64,000 bases of DNA, from NCBI RefSeq assembly GCF_003480315.1, contig NZ_QUIV01000001.1:62001-126000 (forward strand). Reading direction: 5' to 3'. Below the pieces are notes generated by a model. The model was not told where the DNA came from. It did no database searches and saw nothing but the letters and a program-made list of their open reading frames with translations. Position 1 is the stretch's first letter, and each line of letters begins with the position of its first letter. The DNA is from Clostridium sp. AM33-3. GTDB taxonomy: Bacteria > Bacillota > Clostridia > Lachnospirales > Lachnospiraceae. Shown here one piece after another: positions 1 through 8,563 of the stretch. The position numbers and the translations under genes are program-made.

Positions 1-984
1 CTGCAGAAGAAGGCAGACTACATCGCCATCAAGATGCCGGTATTCTCCTTTGAGAAGATCCGCGGCGCGGATATCAGCCTTGGACCGGAGATGAAATCCA
101 CCGGTGAGTGTCTGGGTATCGCAAATACCTTCAACGAGGCACTGTACAAGGCCTTTGAGGGCGCAGGACTGAAGCTGCCGAAGCACAAAAACATGATCAT
201 CACCGTCCGCGATTCCGAGAAGGAAAACGTGGTTCCGATCGCAAAACGCTTCCAGAACGTCGGCTACAAGATCTTTGCCACCCGCGGCACCGCGAAGTAC
301 TTAAATGAGAACGGCGTGAAGGCCCTGACCGTGCGCAAGCTTGAGCAGGAATCCCCGAACATCATGGACCTGATCCTGGGTCATGAGATTGATCTGGTCA
401 TCGACATTCCGCAGCAGGGCGCAGAGAGAAGCCGCGACGGATTTGTCATCCGCCGTAACGCCATCGAGACCGGCGTGCATGTGCTCACAAGCCTTGACAC
501 CGCAGCAGCTCTGGCAACCAGCCTTGAAAACCGCGCGAAGGAGCTGACCCTGATCGACATCGCAAAGGTGAAGCCGGTAACCTACAGCGGCATCGAGCGC
601 GTAGAGAAATTCCTGCTGGATGCAGGTACCTACTACCTGGCAACCACAGAGGGCGACCAGCCACGCGTACGTCCGTTCGGCACCGCGCATATCTACGAGG
701 GCAGACTCTACATCCAGACCGGAAAGGTGAAGGATGTTTCCAAGCAGCTGCATGCAAACCCGAAGGCAGAGCTCACGGCATTCAAGGATGGTGAGTGGAT
801 CCGCGTAGCGGGCGAGCTGGTGGAGGATGACAGCAGAGCAGCCCGTGAGTCTATGCTGAATGCATACCCGACCTTACGGAGCATGTACTCCGAGGATGAC
901 GGAAACACCGAGGTATTCTATTTCAAACACGCAAAAGCAACCATTTCCGCGTTCACACACGGACCGGAAGTGATTGAGTTCTAA
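1..984 (+). CDS. carB: Carbamoyl-phosphate synthase large subunit, C-terminal part, fused to a pyridoxamine 5'-phosphate oxidase-like domain (5' truncated by window)
   Basis: The reading frame is open from base 1, so the gene starts outside the window. Residues 1 to about 60 match the end of the second ATP-grasp domain of CarB (KMPVFSFEKI, LGPEMKSTGE). About 60-190 is the MGS-like allosteric domain (MIITVRDSEKENV, ATRGTAKYLNENG, RNAIETGVHVLTSLDTA). CarB normally ends soon after this, but here about 125 more residues follow without a break (FLLDAGTYYLATTEGDQPRV, RPFGTAHIYEGRLYIQTGK), which read as a flavin-reductase/PNPOx-type barrel. CarB makes carbamoyl phosphate from glutamine-derived ammonia, bicarbonate and ATP for pyrimidine and arginine synthesis. 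The extra domain's role is unknown. A terminator follows the stop. Confidence 0.9.
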   Translation: MQKKADYIAIKMPVFSFEKIRGADISLGPEMKSTGECLGIANTFNEALYKAFEGAGLKLPKHKNMIITVRDSEKENVVPIAKRFQNVGYKIFATRGTAKYLNENGVKALTVRKLEQESPNIMDLILGHEIDLVIDIPQQGAERSRDGFVIRRNAIETGVHVLTSLDTAAALATSLENRAKELTLIDIAKVKPVTYSGIERVEKFLLDAGTYYLATTEGDQPRVRPFGTAHIYEGRLYIQTGKVKDVSKQLHANPKAELTAFKDGEWIRVAGELVEDDSRAARESMLNAYPTLRSMYSEDDGNTEVFYFKHAKATISAFTHGPEVIEF

Positions 985-997
985 ATAGTATATGGGA

Positions 998-1028
998 AGC
1001 CGGTCTGTAACCCCAGACCGGCTTTTTG
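998..1028 (+). terminator. Rho-independent terminator of carB
   Basis: A perfect 10-bp stem (AGCCGGTCTG with CAGACCGGCT) with a 6-base loop is followed by TTTTTG, 14 bases after the carB stop. Confidence 0.9.
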
Positions 1029-1236
1029 TGTGCAAAAAAACACAATCAAAATTCCGACATATCCTATCTGAAATCAGCTATTAAGAATTGGTTGAATTAT
1101 ACAATTCCCCCTGAAAAACACGTATCTGAACGGGCATTATTTCAAAACGCTCCCGGTTACAGGAAGAACAGTGCGGAATATCACTGTCGATATTTGTAAA
1201 ATATTAACAAAAAAAGGGTCGAACTTTGTATGAAAT

Positions 1237-1244
1237 GGGGGGGG
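1237..1244 (+). repeat. G8 homopolymer just upstream of the exopolysaccharide promoter
   Basis: Eight consecutive G lie 8 bases before the -35 box of the cps promoter. Runs of this length are prone to slippage, and a second G8 run interrupts an acyltransferase in the same locus. Any effect on promoter activity is inference. The rest of 985-1383 is AT-rich and holds the carB terminator, this tract, the promoter and a leader of about 95 bases. Confidence 0.6.
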
Positions 1245-1252
1245 TATTGCGA

Positions 1253-1281
1253 TTGACACAGATTTGATTGTTAGATAGAAT
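1253..1281 (+). promoter_or_regulatory. Sigma-A promoter of the exopolysaccharide operon
   Basis: TTGACA (1253-1258), a 17-bp spacer and TAGAAT (1276-1281) give a near-consensus promoter. It sits about 100 bases before the first cps gene and nothing comparable was seen closer to it. It probably drives cpsB onward. Confidence 0.8.
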
Positions 1282-1383
1282 AACTTAGAGTAACAGGGGA
1301 TTACAGGGGGCATCTGGTATCACACATTCTGAAATCTAATCGTAATCCTTTTAAAAATGATCCACGAGAGGTAACAATTACAT

Positions 1384-2106
1384 ATGGACATTCAACACGG
1401 AATTATTGATGTGCATGCGCACGTTATTCCTGGTGTGGATGATGGCTCCCGTGTCATGCGGGAATCAGTGAGCCTTTTAAAACGGGCAGCAGAGCAGGGA
1501 ATCGTTGGCGTGATTGCAACGCCCCATTATTCCAGGCGTCATGTTTTAACAGGGTTAAAGGAACGGGCAGCCAGAGTGCAGGAAGCGATTCGGGAAACAT
1601 ATCCCGATTTCTTTGTGTACCCGGGGCAGGAAACCTTCTATCACAATGAACTGACAGACCGGCTGAGAGCCGGTGAAGCCTGTACTATGGCGGGCAGCCG
1701 TTACGTTCTGGTAGAGTTTGACCCGTCAGTCCCTTATCAGGAACTGTTTCAGGGTATCCGAAAACTGCTTGGAAGTGGTTATCGTCCCATTCTTGCACAC
1801 ATGGAGCGTTACGCATGCCTGCGAAATGCCGGTACCGGAGAGCTTCTTTCCTGTGGCTGCAAGCTCCAGATGAATTACGATAGCCTGCAGGGCAGCTGGT
1901 TGTCCCGGGAGACGCGCTGGTGCCGGAAACAGGTTGAGACGGGGGTGATCCACCTGCTTGGAACCGATATGCACCGAATGAACTACCGGCCGCCTCAGAT
2001 TACAGAATCCATGAAGTGGCTCCAAAGTCATGTGAGCCCGGACTATCTGGACCGGCTGACACGGCGAAACGCGCTTCACATCATCAATCAGGAAAATATA
2101 AGATAA
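1384..2106 (+). CDS. cpsB: CpsB/CapC-family manganese-dependent tyrosine-protein phosphatase
   Basis: A 240-aa PHP-fold phosphatase, the usual length for CpsB/YwqE. The metal-binding N-terminus is clear (IIDVHAHVIPGVDDGS), followed by GVIATPHYSRRH, PGQETFYHNEL and the C-terminal LGTDMHRMN that completes the PHP metal site. In this family the enzyme dephosphorylates the tyrosine tail of the BY-kinase CpsD, encoded two genes downstream, and so tunes polymer export and length. The start is ATG 1384, preceded by GAGAGGT. It is the first gene of the operon, and cpsC begins 12 bases after its stop. Confidence 0.92.
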   Translation: MDIQHGIIDVHAHVIPGVDDGSRVMRESVSLLKRAAEQGIVGVIATPHYSRRHVLTGLKERAARVQEAIRETYPDFFVYPGQETFYHNELTDRLRAGEACTMAGSRYVLVEFDPSVPYQELFQGIRKLLGSGYRPILAHMERYACLRNAGTGELLSCGCKLQMNYDSLQGSWLSRETRWCRKQVETGVIHLLGTDMHRMNYRPPQITESMKWLQSHVSPDYLDRLTRRNALHIINQENIR

Positions 2107-2118
2107 AGGAAAATAATT

Positions 2119-2931
2119 ATGAATAACAATGCAACAAGGTTCGACGACGACGAAATTGAGATTGATCTGCTGCAGCTTTTTCGCGCACTGAAAAAACGCA
2201 TTCTCTGGATTATCGGAGCTGGTGTTTTGTTTGGCGGTGCGTTTGGCGCATTCAGCAAATTTGTGATCACACCGCAGTACACCTCCACGGCCATGGTGTA
2301 CATCTTATCAAAGGAAACCACACTGACCTCTCTGGCAGATCTGCAGATCGGAAGCCAGTTGACCAAAGACTACAAGATCATCGTAACCAGCCGCCCTGTG
2401 CTTTCCGAAGTGATCAGCAAGCTGAAGCTGGATCTGACCTATGAGCAGCTGGTGAGCAAGATTAGCATTGATAATCCGTCTGATACCCGTATCCTTTCCA
2501 TTACGGCAAAAGATCCGGACCCGGTTCTTGCAAAAGAACTTGCAGATGCCGTTGCGAAGACATCTTCCAATTACATCGGTGATATCATGGAGATGGTACC
2601 TCCGAAAATCATTGAGGAGGGTGTTGTTCCGGAAGAAAAAACAAGCCCCAGCAACGGCAGAAACGCTCTGCTTGGTGCGGCACTTGGTATTGTCCTGATA
2701 TGCGGTCTGACTGTAGTTGAGGAACTTTTAAACGATACGGTACAGTCTGAGGAGGATGTCGAAAAATACCTGGGCCTGACCGTGCTTGCTTCTGTGCCGC
2801 TGCGAGAGGGGGAACAGGAGGAGGACAAGGACCAGCAGACCATGAACCGATCCAGGGTACACCGTCATGTATCTAAAAAGAAGACATCGTCTGCCTTTCA
2901 GACTATGCTGGAGCAGAAATCAAAGAGATGA
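2119..2931 (+). CDS. cpsC: CpsC/Wzz-type polysaccharide co-polymerase (BY-kinase activator, chain-length determinant)
   Basis: A 270-aa protein with Wzz topology. A short acidic cytoplasmic N-terminus (DDDEIEIDLLQLFRALKKR) leads into TM1 (about 31-53), an external loop of about 130 residues, and TM2 (about 186-206, LLGAALGIVLICGLTVVEEL), followed by a charged cytoplasmic tail. The long tail after TM2 is the part that activates the separate kinase CpsD in Gram-positive systems. The RBS AAAGGA precedes ATG 2119. The stop overlaps the earliest possible ATG of cpsD, so the two are translationally coupled. Confidence 0.92.
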   Translation: MNNNATRFDDDEIEIDLLQLFRALKKRILWIIGAGVLFGGAFGAFSKFVITPQYTSTAMVYILSKETTLTSLADLQIGSQLTKDYKIIVTSRPVLSEVISKLKLDLTYEQLVSKISIDNPSDTRILSITAKDPDPVLAKELADAVAKTSSNYIGDIMEMVPPKIIEEGVVPEEKTSPSNGRNALLGAALGIVLICGLTVVEELLNDTVQSEEDVEKYLGLTVLASVPLREGEQEEDKDQQTMNRSRVHRHVSKKKTSSAFQTMLEQKSKR

Positions 2932-2939
2932 GGAACGAA

Positions 2940-3701
2940 ATGATGAACAAAAAAGTAATTTCCCTGATCCGTGAAATGAAGGATGATTACAATTACAACG
3001 AATCCATCAAGACCCTGCGGACCAACATCCAGTTTTGCGGAAGTAATATCCATACCATCATGTTTACCAGCGCCATGCCGGATGAAGGCAAGAGTGATGT
3101 CGCATTCGCTGCAGCCAGCTCTCTGGCACAGATCGGCAAGCACGTAGTCTTTATTGATGCGGATATCCGAAAATCCGTTCTGGTATCCCGTTATCAGCTT
3201 ACCGAAGAGGTAAGCGGCCTTTCCCAGTACTTAAGCGGACAGAAGGGCATGAAGGAGATCCTTTACGATACCAACTTTGAAAATTTCAGCGTTATCTTTG
3301 CCGGTCCGTATTCTCCGAATCCGGCAGAGCTTCTGGAGGAAGACCTCTTTGAAGACCTGATTCATGCGCTGGAAACGGAGTATGATTACGTCATTATCGA
3401 CACACCGCCTATGGCAAATCTGATCGATGGTGCAATTGTAGCCAGAAACTGTGACGGCGCTGTTATGGTCATCGAGAGTGGCGCCATCAGCTACCGCCTG
3501 GAGCAGAAGGTGAAAAATCAGCTGGACAAGACCGGCTGCCGTATCCTGGGAGTTGTATTAAACAAGGTAGATCTTCATGCAGATGGATACTACGGAAAAT
3601 ACGGCAAATATGGAAAATACGGAAAGTATGGAAAATATGCCGGAAAATACAGCCGTTACGGAGCCTATGACCAATACGGGAACACAAAAGCAGAACAGTA
3701 A
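2940..3701 (+). CDS. cpsD: CpsD/CapB-type bacterial tyrosine kinase with a Gly-Lys-Tyr repeat tail
   Basis: A cytoplasmic BY-kinase with Walker A (SAMPDEGKS), Walker A' (VVFIDADIR) and Walker B (YVIIDTPP). The C-terminus is a tyrosine cluster, as expected for autophosphorylation, but built from a repeated GKY tripeptide (GYYGKYGKYGKYGKYGKY) followed by KYSRYGAYDQYG. At DNA level this is an in-frame 9-base repeat around 3589-3650. An upstream ATG at 2928 overlaps the cpsC stop; I prefer 2940 or 2943 because GAGGA is correctly spaced there. It acts with CpsC and is reversed by CpsB. Confidence 0.92.
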   Translation: MMNKKVISLIREMKDDYNYNESIKTLRTNIQFCGSNIHTIMFTSAMPDEGKSDVAFAAASSLAQIGKHVVFIDADIRKSVLVSRYQLTEEVSGLSQYLSGQKGMKEILYDTNFENFSVIFAGPYSPNPAELLEEDLFEDLIHALETEYDYVIIDTPPMANLIDGAIVARNCDGAVMVIESGAISYRLEQKVKNQLDKTGCRILGVVLNKVDLHADGYYGKYGKYGKYGKYGKYAGKYSRYGAYDQYGNTKAEQ

Positions 3702-3719
3702 ATTAAAGTCGGGAATGAT

Positions 3720-4862
3720 ATGATGAGAGAAAAAAACTGGTGGAAGGAACATCGGACGGGCATCCGCAATGCGCTGATCGGAGCGGCAGTCATAGGAGTG
3801 GCTGTTGGCGGATGGGGTACCTATAGCATGTACCGCAACCGCCGCATGACGGAGCTGATGATCGAAGCCCGCAACCAGGAACGGGTGCAGCAAAATGCAG
3901 AGAAACAGCCGGCACAGAGTACAGACGAGATCCCCATCGCGCCGGGCCAGAAGGAAGAGCAGACGGCAGATCCGCGAGATCTGAACCTGATGCCGGTTCT
4001 GGCTGAAAATCCTGTTATTTATCAGGATGCAACCTATCGCCGCAACCAGTATGTGAAGGCCATTCTCTGCATGGGTGTGGACCGGTCCGATACCATGACA
4101 GAAAGCAAGGAGTTTGGCGCTGCCGGACAGTCTGACGGCATCTTTTTGATTGCCCAGGACACGGTACATCACAGTCTGAAGATCCTCATGATCCCCAGGG
4201 ATACCATGACAGAGATTCCGATTACCAATGACAACGGTGCTCCGGACACAAAGATCACCCAGCTTACGATCGCTTATGCATATGGAGATGGCCGTGAAGG
4301 CAGCTGTGAGAATACGGTTTGGTCCGTGGAAAAATTGCTGAGCGGTTTTTCCATAGACAATTATCTGGCAGTGGATACCACGGTGGTGGCAAAGCTGAAT
4401 GATGCAGTGGGCGGAGTAACCGTCACAATTCCGACAGACGGGATGGAGAAACGGGACCCGGCTTTTGTGAAAGGCGCTCAGGTGACACTTCACGGAGACC
4501 AGGCAGAAGCCTTTGTGCGCTACCGCGACATTACCCGTGACTTTTCCGCCCTGTACCGCATGGACCAGCAGCAGGAGTATATTACCCAGTATTTCAAGGC
4601 AGTAAAAGAAGCATCCGGAACAGACAGCCAGATAGTTACCCACCTGTTTGACCTGATCCGGGATTATATGATCACTGACATGAGCAAAGACCAGTATCTG
4701 AAAATTGCCATGGATGGTCTGGATGCCGGAAACCTGACCGGTCAGGATTTTTATACCGTACCGGGAACCGGCGAGACTACCGAAACCTTCGATGTGTACC
4801 GGGCAGACCGGCAGGCAGTCATACCCATCATACTGAATCTGTTTTACCGGAAAGATTCATAA
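3720..4862 (+). CDS. LytR-CpsA-Psr (LCP) family phosphotransferase
   Basis: A 380-aa membrane-anchored protein. One TM helix near residues 18-35 (ALIGAAVIGVAVGGWGTY) is followed by a Gln/Glu-rich linker and an extracellular LCP domain from about 110. LCP hallmarks are ILCMGVDRSD, LKILMIPRDTMTEIPI, VDTTVVAKLNDAVGGV and AEAFVRYRD. LCP enzymes transfer lipid-linked glycopolymers to peptidoglycan, so this gene likely attaches the polymer made by the locus to the wall. Two ATGs in tandem (3720, 3723) are possible starts. Confidence 0.9.
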   Translation: MMREKNWWKEHRTGIRNALIGAAVIGVAVGGWGTYSMYRNRRMTELMIEARNQERVQQNAEKQPAQSTDEIPIAPGQKEEQTADPRDLNLMPVLAENPVIYQDATYRRNQYVKAILCMGVDRSDTMTESKEFGAAGQSDGIFLIAQDTVHHSLKILMIPRDTMTEIPITNDNGAPDTKITQLTIAYAYGDGREGSCENTVWSVEKLLSGFSIDNYLAVDTTVVAKLNDAVGGVTVTIPTDGMEKRDPAFVKGAQVTLHGDQAEAFVRYRDITRDFSALYRMDQQQEYITQYFKAVKEASGTDSQIVTHLFDLIRDYMITDMSKDQYLKIAMDGLDAGNLTGQDFYTVPGTGETTETFDVYRADRQAVIPIILNLFYRKDS

Positions 4863-4935
4863 CAGGCAATATCCAGCATGGCAGCATGCTGTTTATTGAA
4901 ATAAATATCCCCAAAAGGGAAGGAAGGTGAAACCA

Positions 4936-5610
4936 ATGAAAAAGAAAGTTTTCATCGCTATGGCTGTAGCAGCAGCTATGGCAGCAATGCCTGTAGCAGC
5001 AGGCGCTGCAGGAAGCTCTCATGACAGTTCCAGCTCATCCAGCACAACAACCAGCAACTCCCAAGCTGCCAGCAATGCTGGCGTAGCTTCAGGTGCTACT
5101 GTTGTATCTTCTCAGCCTACTGTACAGGTAACTGAGAGTGGAGCAAAGGTAACTGTTGCAGGAGCAACCAAGGACGCAACCGGAACCACCATCGGTCTGG
5201 TAGGTGAGTCTGCAGGAAACGGCGCAGTAAAATCAGGCGACGTAACCGTTGGCGTGGCAATCGGCGCAGCAGAGACTGCAGGTCTTCCTGACACAGCTGT
5301 CAGCACGATTAAGGCACTGAATTCCAACGCAAGCCTGAGCAGCGTCCTTCCGGGTCTTGGCCTGGAAGATTTTGCACAGGTTGGCGGTACCCGTGCAATC
5401 GTAGCAAAGAACGCAGCAGGTCAGGATGCTCCGACCGCAGTATCTATGTTTGTAGACAAGCTGCCGGCAAACGCAACCGTAACCGTTGTGTGCTTCAACA
5501 ACGCAACCGGTCAGTGGATGACCATTACCAACGTAACCGTAGATGCAGCAACTAAGACCGTAAACTTTACCGTTCCGGGTTCCTGCACCATTCAGATCGC
5601 TGTAAAATAA
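4936..5610 (+). CDS. Secreted Ser/Ala/Thr-rich protein of unknown function inside the cps operon
   Basis: About 224 aa. A clear Sec signal peptide (MKKKVFIAMAVAAAMAAMPV) with an AGA-like cleavage site leads into a Ser/Thr-rich low-complexity linker and then a domain rich in Val, Thr and Ala, ending FTVPGSCTIQIAVK. The start is ATG 4936 with GGAAGG 8 bases upstream; a GTG at 4927 is also in frame but falls in that RBS. There are no TM helices after the signal, no LPXTG and no lipobox. Codon use is strikingly uniform (GCA, GTA, ACC, AAC), suggesting strong expression. I do not recognise a family. A hairpin follows. Confidence 0.8.
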   Translation: MKKKVFIAMAVAAAMAAMPVAAGAAGSSHDSSSSSSTTTSNSQAASNAGVASGATVVSSQPTVQVTESGAKVTVAGATKDATGTTIGLVGESAGNGAVKSGDVTVGVAIGAAETAGLPDTAVSTIKALNSNASLSSVLPGLGLEDFAQVGGTRAIVAKNAAGQDAPTAVSMFVDKLPANATVTVVCFNNATGQWMTITNVTVDAATKTVNFTVPGSCTIQIAVK

Positions 5611-5629
5611 TTAGCCTGGTCTGAGTCAG

Positions 5630-5660
5630 ATCAGAGCCGGAGTATTCCGGCTCTGATTTC
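5630..5660 (+). terminator. Hairpin after the secreted-protein gene, possible attenuator
   Basis: An 11-bp perfect stem (ATCAGAGCCGG with CCGGCTCTGAT) and a 6-base loop are followed only by TTTCC. The poor T-tract suggests partial termination or transcript stabilisation, letting the first genes be more abundant than the downstream ones. Confidence 0.6.
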
Positions 5661-5688
5661 CAGAAAAGAAGTAAGGTAGGGGACGAGT

Positions 5689-7140
5689 ATGTATCGAAAA
5701 AGTGCCCGTGGCTGGGAGAAGCATCTGGATTTCATGATTCTTGATGTACTTTGCCTTCAGGCAGCATTTGTGATTGCTTATATGGTCCGCAACGGGTGCG
5801 AAAATCCGTACAGCCACGAACTGTACCGGAATATGGCGCTGGTTCTGACGGTTATCGATATGGGTGTACTGATCTTTTTTGAATCCCTGAAAAACGTGTT
5901 AAAACGTGGATTGTACCAGGAATTCTCCGCAACCATCAAGCACGTGGTACTGGTGCTTCTGATCAGCACATTTTATTTGTTCTATATGAAGAACGCACAG
6001 GATTATTCCAGACTGGCCATGCTGTATCTTGGATTTCTGTATCTGGGGATTTCCTATACCGTGCGTTTGTTCTGGAAACACAGAATCCGACAGCATATGC
6101 AGAACGGGGGAAAGCGGTCTTTGCTGATCGTGACTACCGAGAGTATGCTGGATAAGGTGATTTCCAACATCTTAAACTATAACTACCAGATGTTTCACAT
6201 TGCCGGGGTTGCTGTGATTGACTGTGATCTGACCGGTCATGTCCGAAACGGAGTGGAAGTTGTATCAAATTTAAGTAATGTGGCAGATTATGTCTGCCGG
6301 GAATGGGTGGACGAAGTGTTTGTCAACCTGCCGGAGGATGTGCCATACCCGGGGCAGCTGTTAAACCAGCTGACGGAGATGGGCGTGGTGGTACATATGA
6401 AATTAGCAAAGACCTCCGGACTGGTAGGAGAACGCAAATTTGTAGAGCGTCTTGGCAATTATACCGTGCTGACGACTAGTATTAACTATGCAACAGACCG
6501 CCAGCTGTTCTTAAAGCGGACTGTGGACATTTTGGGAGGTCTGGCCGGATGCGTGATCACAGCAATTCTTTTTGTGATCCTGGCACCGATGATCTACATT
6601 CAGTCTCCGGGACCAATCTTTTTCTCCCAGACACGAGTGGGAAAAAACGGTAAAAAATTTAAAATCTATAAATTCCGCAGTATGTATCTGGATGCGGAAG
6701 AGCGCAAGAAAGAGTTGATGAAAGAGAACCGGGTCAAGGACGGCATGATGTTCAAGCTGGAATGGGATCCGCGTATCATTGGCTGTAAAAAACGGGCGGA
6801 CGGAAGCATTAAGAAGGGAATCGGCAACCGGATCCGTGACTGGAGCCTGGACGAATTCCCACAGTTTTACAATGTCCTGAAGGGTGACATGAGCCTGGTA
6901 GGCACCAGACCGCCGACTGTAGATGAATGGGAAAAATATGACCTGCACCACCGTGCGCGCCTTGCAACCAAACCGGGAATCACCGGCATGTGGCAGGTAA
7001 GCGGACGAAGCAATATTACAGATTTCGAGGATGTGGTAAAGCTCGATAAAAAATATATTGCCGAGTGGAGTATAGGACTTGATATAAAGATACTGCTGAA
7101 AACAGTTCTGGTTGTGCTGCGACACGAAGGAGCAATGTAA
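5689..7140 (+). CDS. Polyprenyl glycosylphosphotransferase (priming enzyme, WbaP/CpsE class)
   Basis: A 483-aa protein with four N-terminal TM helices (about 12-115), a central NAD-like domain (about 140-260), a fifth membrane segment and the C-terminal Bac_transf catalytic domain. The hallmarks are KRTVDILGG, SPGPIFFSQTRVGKNGK, FKIYKFRSM, DEFPQFYNVLKGDMSLVGTR and KPGITGMWQVSGRS. It transfers the first sugar-1-phosphate onto undecaprenyl phosphate at the membrane. The sugar (glucose or galactose class) cannot be told from sequence alone. The RBS GGGGACGAG precedes ATG 5689, and a terminator follows at 7207. Confidence 0.93.
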   Translation: MYRKSARGWEKHLDFMILDVLCLQAAFVIAYMVRNGCENPYSHELYRNMALVLTVIDMGVLIFFESLKNVLKRGLYQEFSATIKHVVLVLLISTFYLFYMKNAQDYSRLAMLYLGFLYLGISYTVRLFWKHRIRQHMQNGGKRSLLIVTTESMLDKVISNILNYNYQMFHIAGVAVIDCDLTGHVRNGVEVVSNLSNVADYVCREWVDEVFVNLPEDVPYPGQLLNQLTEMGVVVHMKLAKTSGLVGERKFVERLGNYTVLTTSINYATDRQLFLKRTVDILGGLAGCVITAILFVILAPMIYIQSPGPIFFSQTRVGKNGKKFKIYKFRSMYLDAEERKKELMKENRVKDGMMFKLEWDPRIIGCKKRADGSIKKGIGNRIRDWSLDEFPQFYNVLKGDMSLVGTRPPTVDEWEKYDLHHRARLATKPGITGMWQVSGRSNITDFEDVVKLDKKYIAEWSIGLDIKILLKTVLVVLRHEGAM

Positions 7141-7206
7141 GGCAGAAGGGGATGCAAGCTGGATATCTTCAGAGCCAAAGCAAAGAAGGTATCAGAATGC
7201 AGGAAG

Positions 7207-7245
7207 AAGGCTTGTATGCGGGAAAACCGTGTGTAGGCCTTTTTT
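7207..7245 (+). terminator. Rho-independent terminator after the priming transferase
   Basis: A 15-bp stem with many G-U pairs, starting AAGGC and ending GGCCTT, with a GAAAA-type loop, runs into TTTTTT. A second hairpin (TATGATAGGA with TCCTATCATA, 7247-7273) follows directly. The downstream genes therefore need read-through or another promoter; I saw no strong one before 7340. Confidence 0.7.
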
Positions 7246-7339
7246 GTATGATAGGAAATTGCGTCCTATCATATAAAAATGCTCCGCGAGAATGTGCCAA
7301 GGCATATTCTTTTTCAATCAAATGACGGTGGGAGAGAAA

Positions 7340-7825
7340 ATGATGAAAGACAGACTCAGGGTGGCGATGTTCGGGCAGAAACGCCTTTCACGAGAAGGCG
7401 GCATCGAAATCGTTGTAAAAGAGCTTTGTACCCGGATGACACGAGATGGATGTCAGGTGACTTGTTACAACAGGTCAGGACATCATGTGAGTGGGGCAAA
7501 GTATGATAGAAAAATTGAATATGAGGGCATCTCCCAAAAATTTGTTCCGACAATTGAGAAAAAGGGTTACGTTGGTCTGTCGATTGCAACTTTGCTGAGT
7601 CAGCATCATCAGGTAACTGCAGTTGATATTGTACCGGAGAAGGTTGAGCTGATTAACAATCGCAAGTCTCCGATCCAGGATGCTTATATAGAGAAGTACC
7701 TCGCAGAGAAAGAATTAAATCTGACCGCAACGTTGGATGCGAAGACCGCATACACCGATGCAGATTTCGTTGTAATAGCGGCACCTACAAATGTCTACGG
7801 GGCAAACCGAAGCAACGTAGCATAG
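7340..7825 (+). pseudogene. Chimeric remnant: N-terminus of a GT4 glycosyltransferase joined to an internal piece of UDP-glucose dehydrogenase
   Basis: An open frame of about 161 aa from ATG 7340 (RBS GGGAG). Residues 1-70 look like the N-terminal Rossmann half of a GT4 transferase ([33 protein letters not shown]). At an EKKG junction it changes to a piece almost identical in protein to residues about 17-92 of the complete dehydrogenase at 9629 ([43 protein letters not shown]), then ends after 11 unrelated residues. It has neither a complete GT active site nor the dehydrogenase catalytic Cys. DNA identity to the downstream copy is clearly lower than protein identity, so it derives from another allele and not a recent local duplication. 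Likely a recombination scar. Confidence 0.85.
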
Positions 7826-8563
7826 TCAAAAAAGACCCGATTTTCACACTTAACATACCGAAGATTCGTTGCAAAACGCCCTGATATATGAGGTGAAAAT
7901 GGGTGATATTTACACAGTTTGTCGGTGGATGAGGAACACATAGTGGGAAGGATAAGGCGGATGTGGGTGGAATGAGAAAAATGGTGGCGCAGATGATAAA
8001 TTCATCAAAAATCCATGAGCTTATCACCTACTATGCTAATGTTCTATTGAGTACACTATCGCCGGTAAATATGAGGGCTACTTTGCTACGGTTTGTTGAG
8101 TCATGAAAATATCGGGAGAAATGGCGATTTCTACTTCGCAACTTTTCTGTTGAGTAGACCTGTCGTGGAGATAATAGGTACATAAAGACGGGGTGTCGAG
8201 GGTGAAAAATCTGCATGATCTGTTCATGGTGACGGTTGGAATAAGGTTGAGAGTGGATGATATATACAGTTTCAACAACTTATACGCGCCTACGCCCTTT
8301 GAGTGTATAAAACAGCACTTCGCAAAAATGGCATATGTGCATGGACGGGGTTCAACAGTACAAAACAACACTTCGATGATTGCAAAAGCAAGACAGGTGT
8401 ACTCGATAAACCGGAGAAAAGTAGAAATATGATTGTTGTGTCGAGAGGGTATGACAGTAAGGAAAAAGACTTAGGCGAACACGCGGCACTTTATAAATTG
8501 GTTTTAGCATCCAGATGGATGTGTACATAGATTGGGATATTAAAAAAAGATGGAGGAATACAA
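7826..8563 (+). other. 738-bp stretch without a convincing gene inside the cps locus
   Basis: No reading frame here has a sensible RBS, length or domain. It carries loosely repeated pieces: three TTGAGT-N6-10-TATCG/TGTCG-like strings at about 8046, 8095 and 8150, the string GTGTCGAGRG at about 8189 and 8440, and ACTTCG-containing strings near 8310 and 8370. It looks like decayed DNA left by the rearrangement that made the neighbouring chimera. Confidence 0.5.

Noticed and set aside
3558..4643. 361-codon minus-strand frame opposite the kinase and LCP genes
   Set aside because: Lies wholly over two well-supported + strand genes, with no recognisable domain; a shadow of their codon bias.
8193..8530. 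Two overlapping 75-80 codon frames in the cps gap
   Set aside because: No RBS, no domain, and they overlap each other in different frames within decayed DNA.
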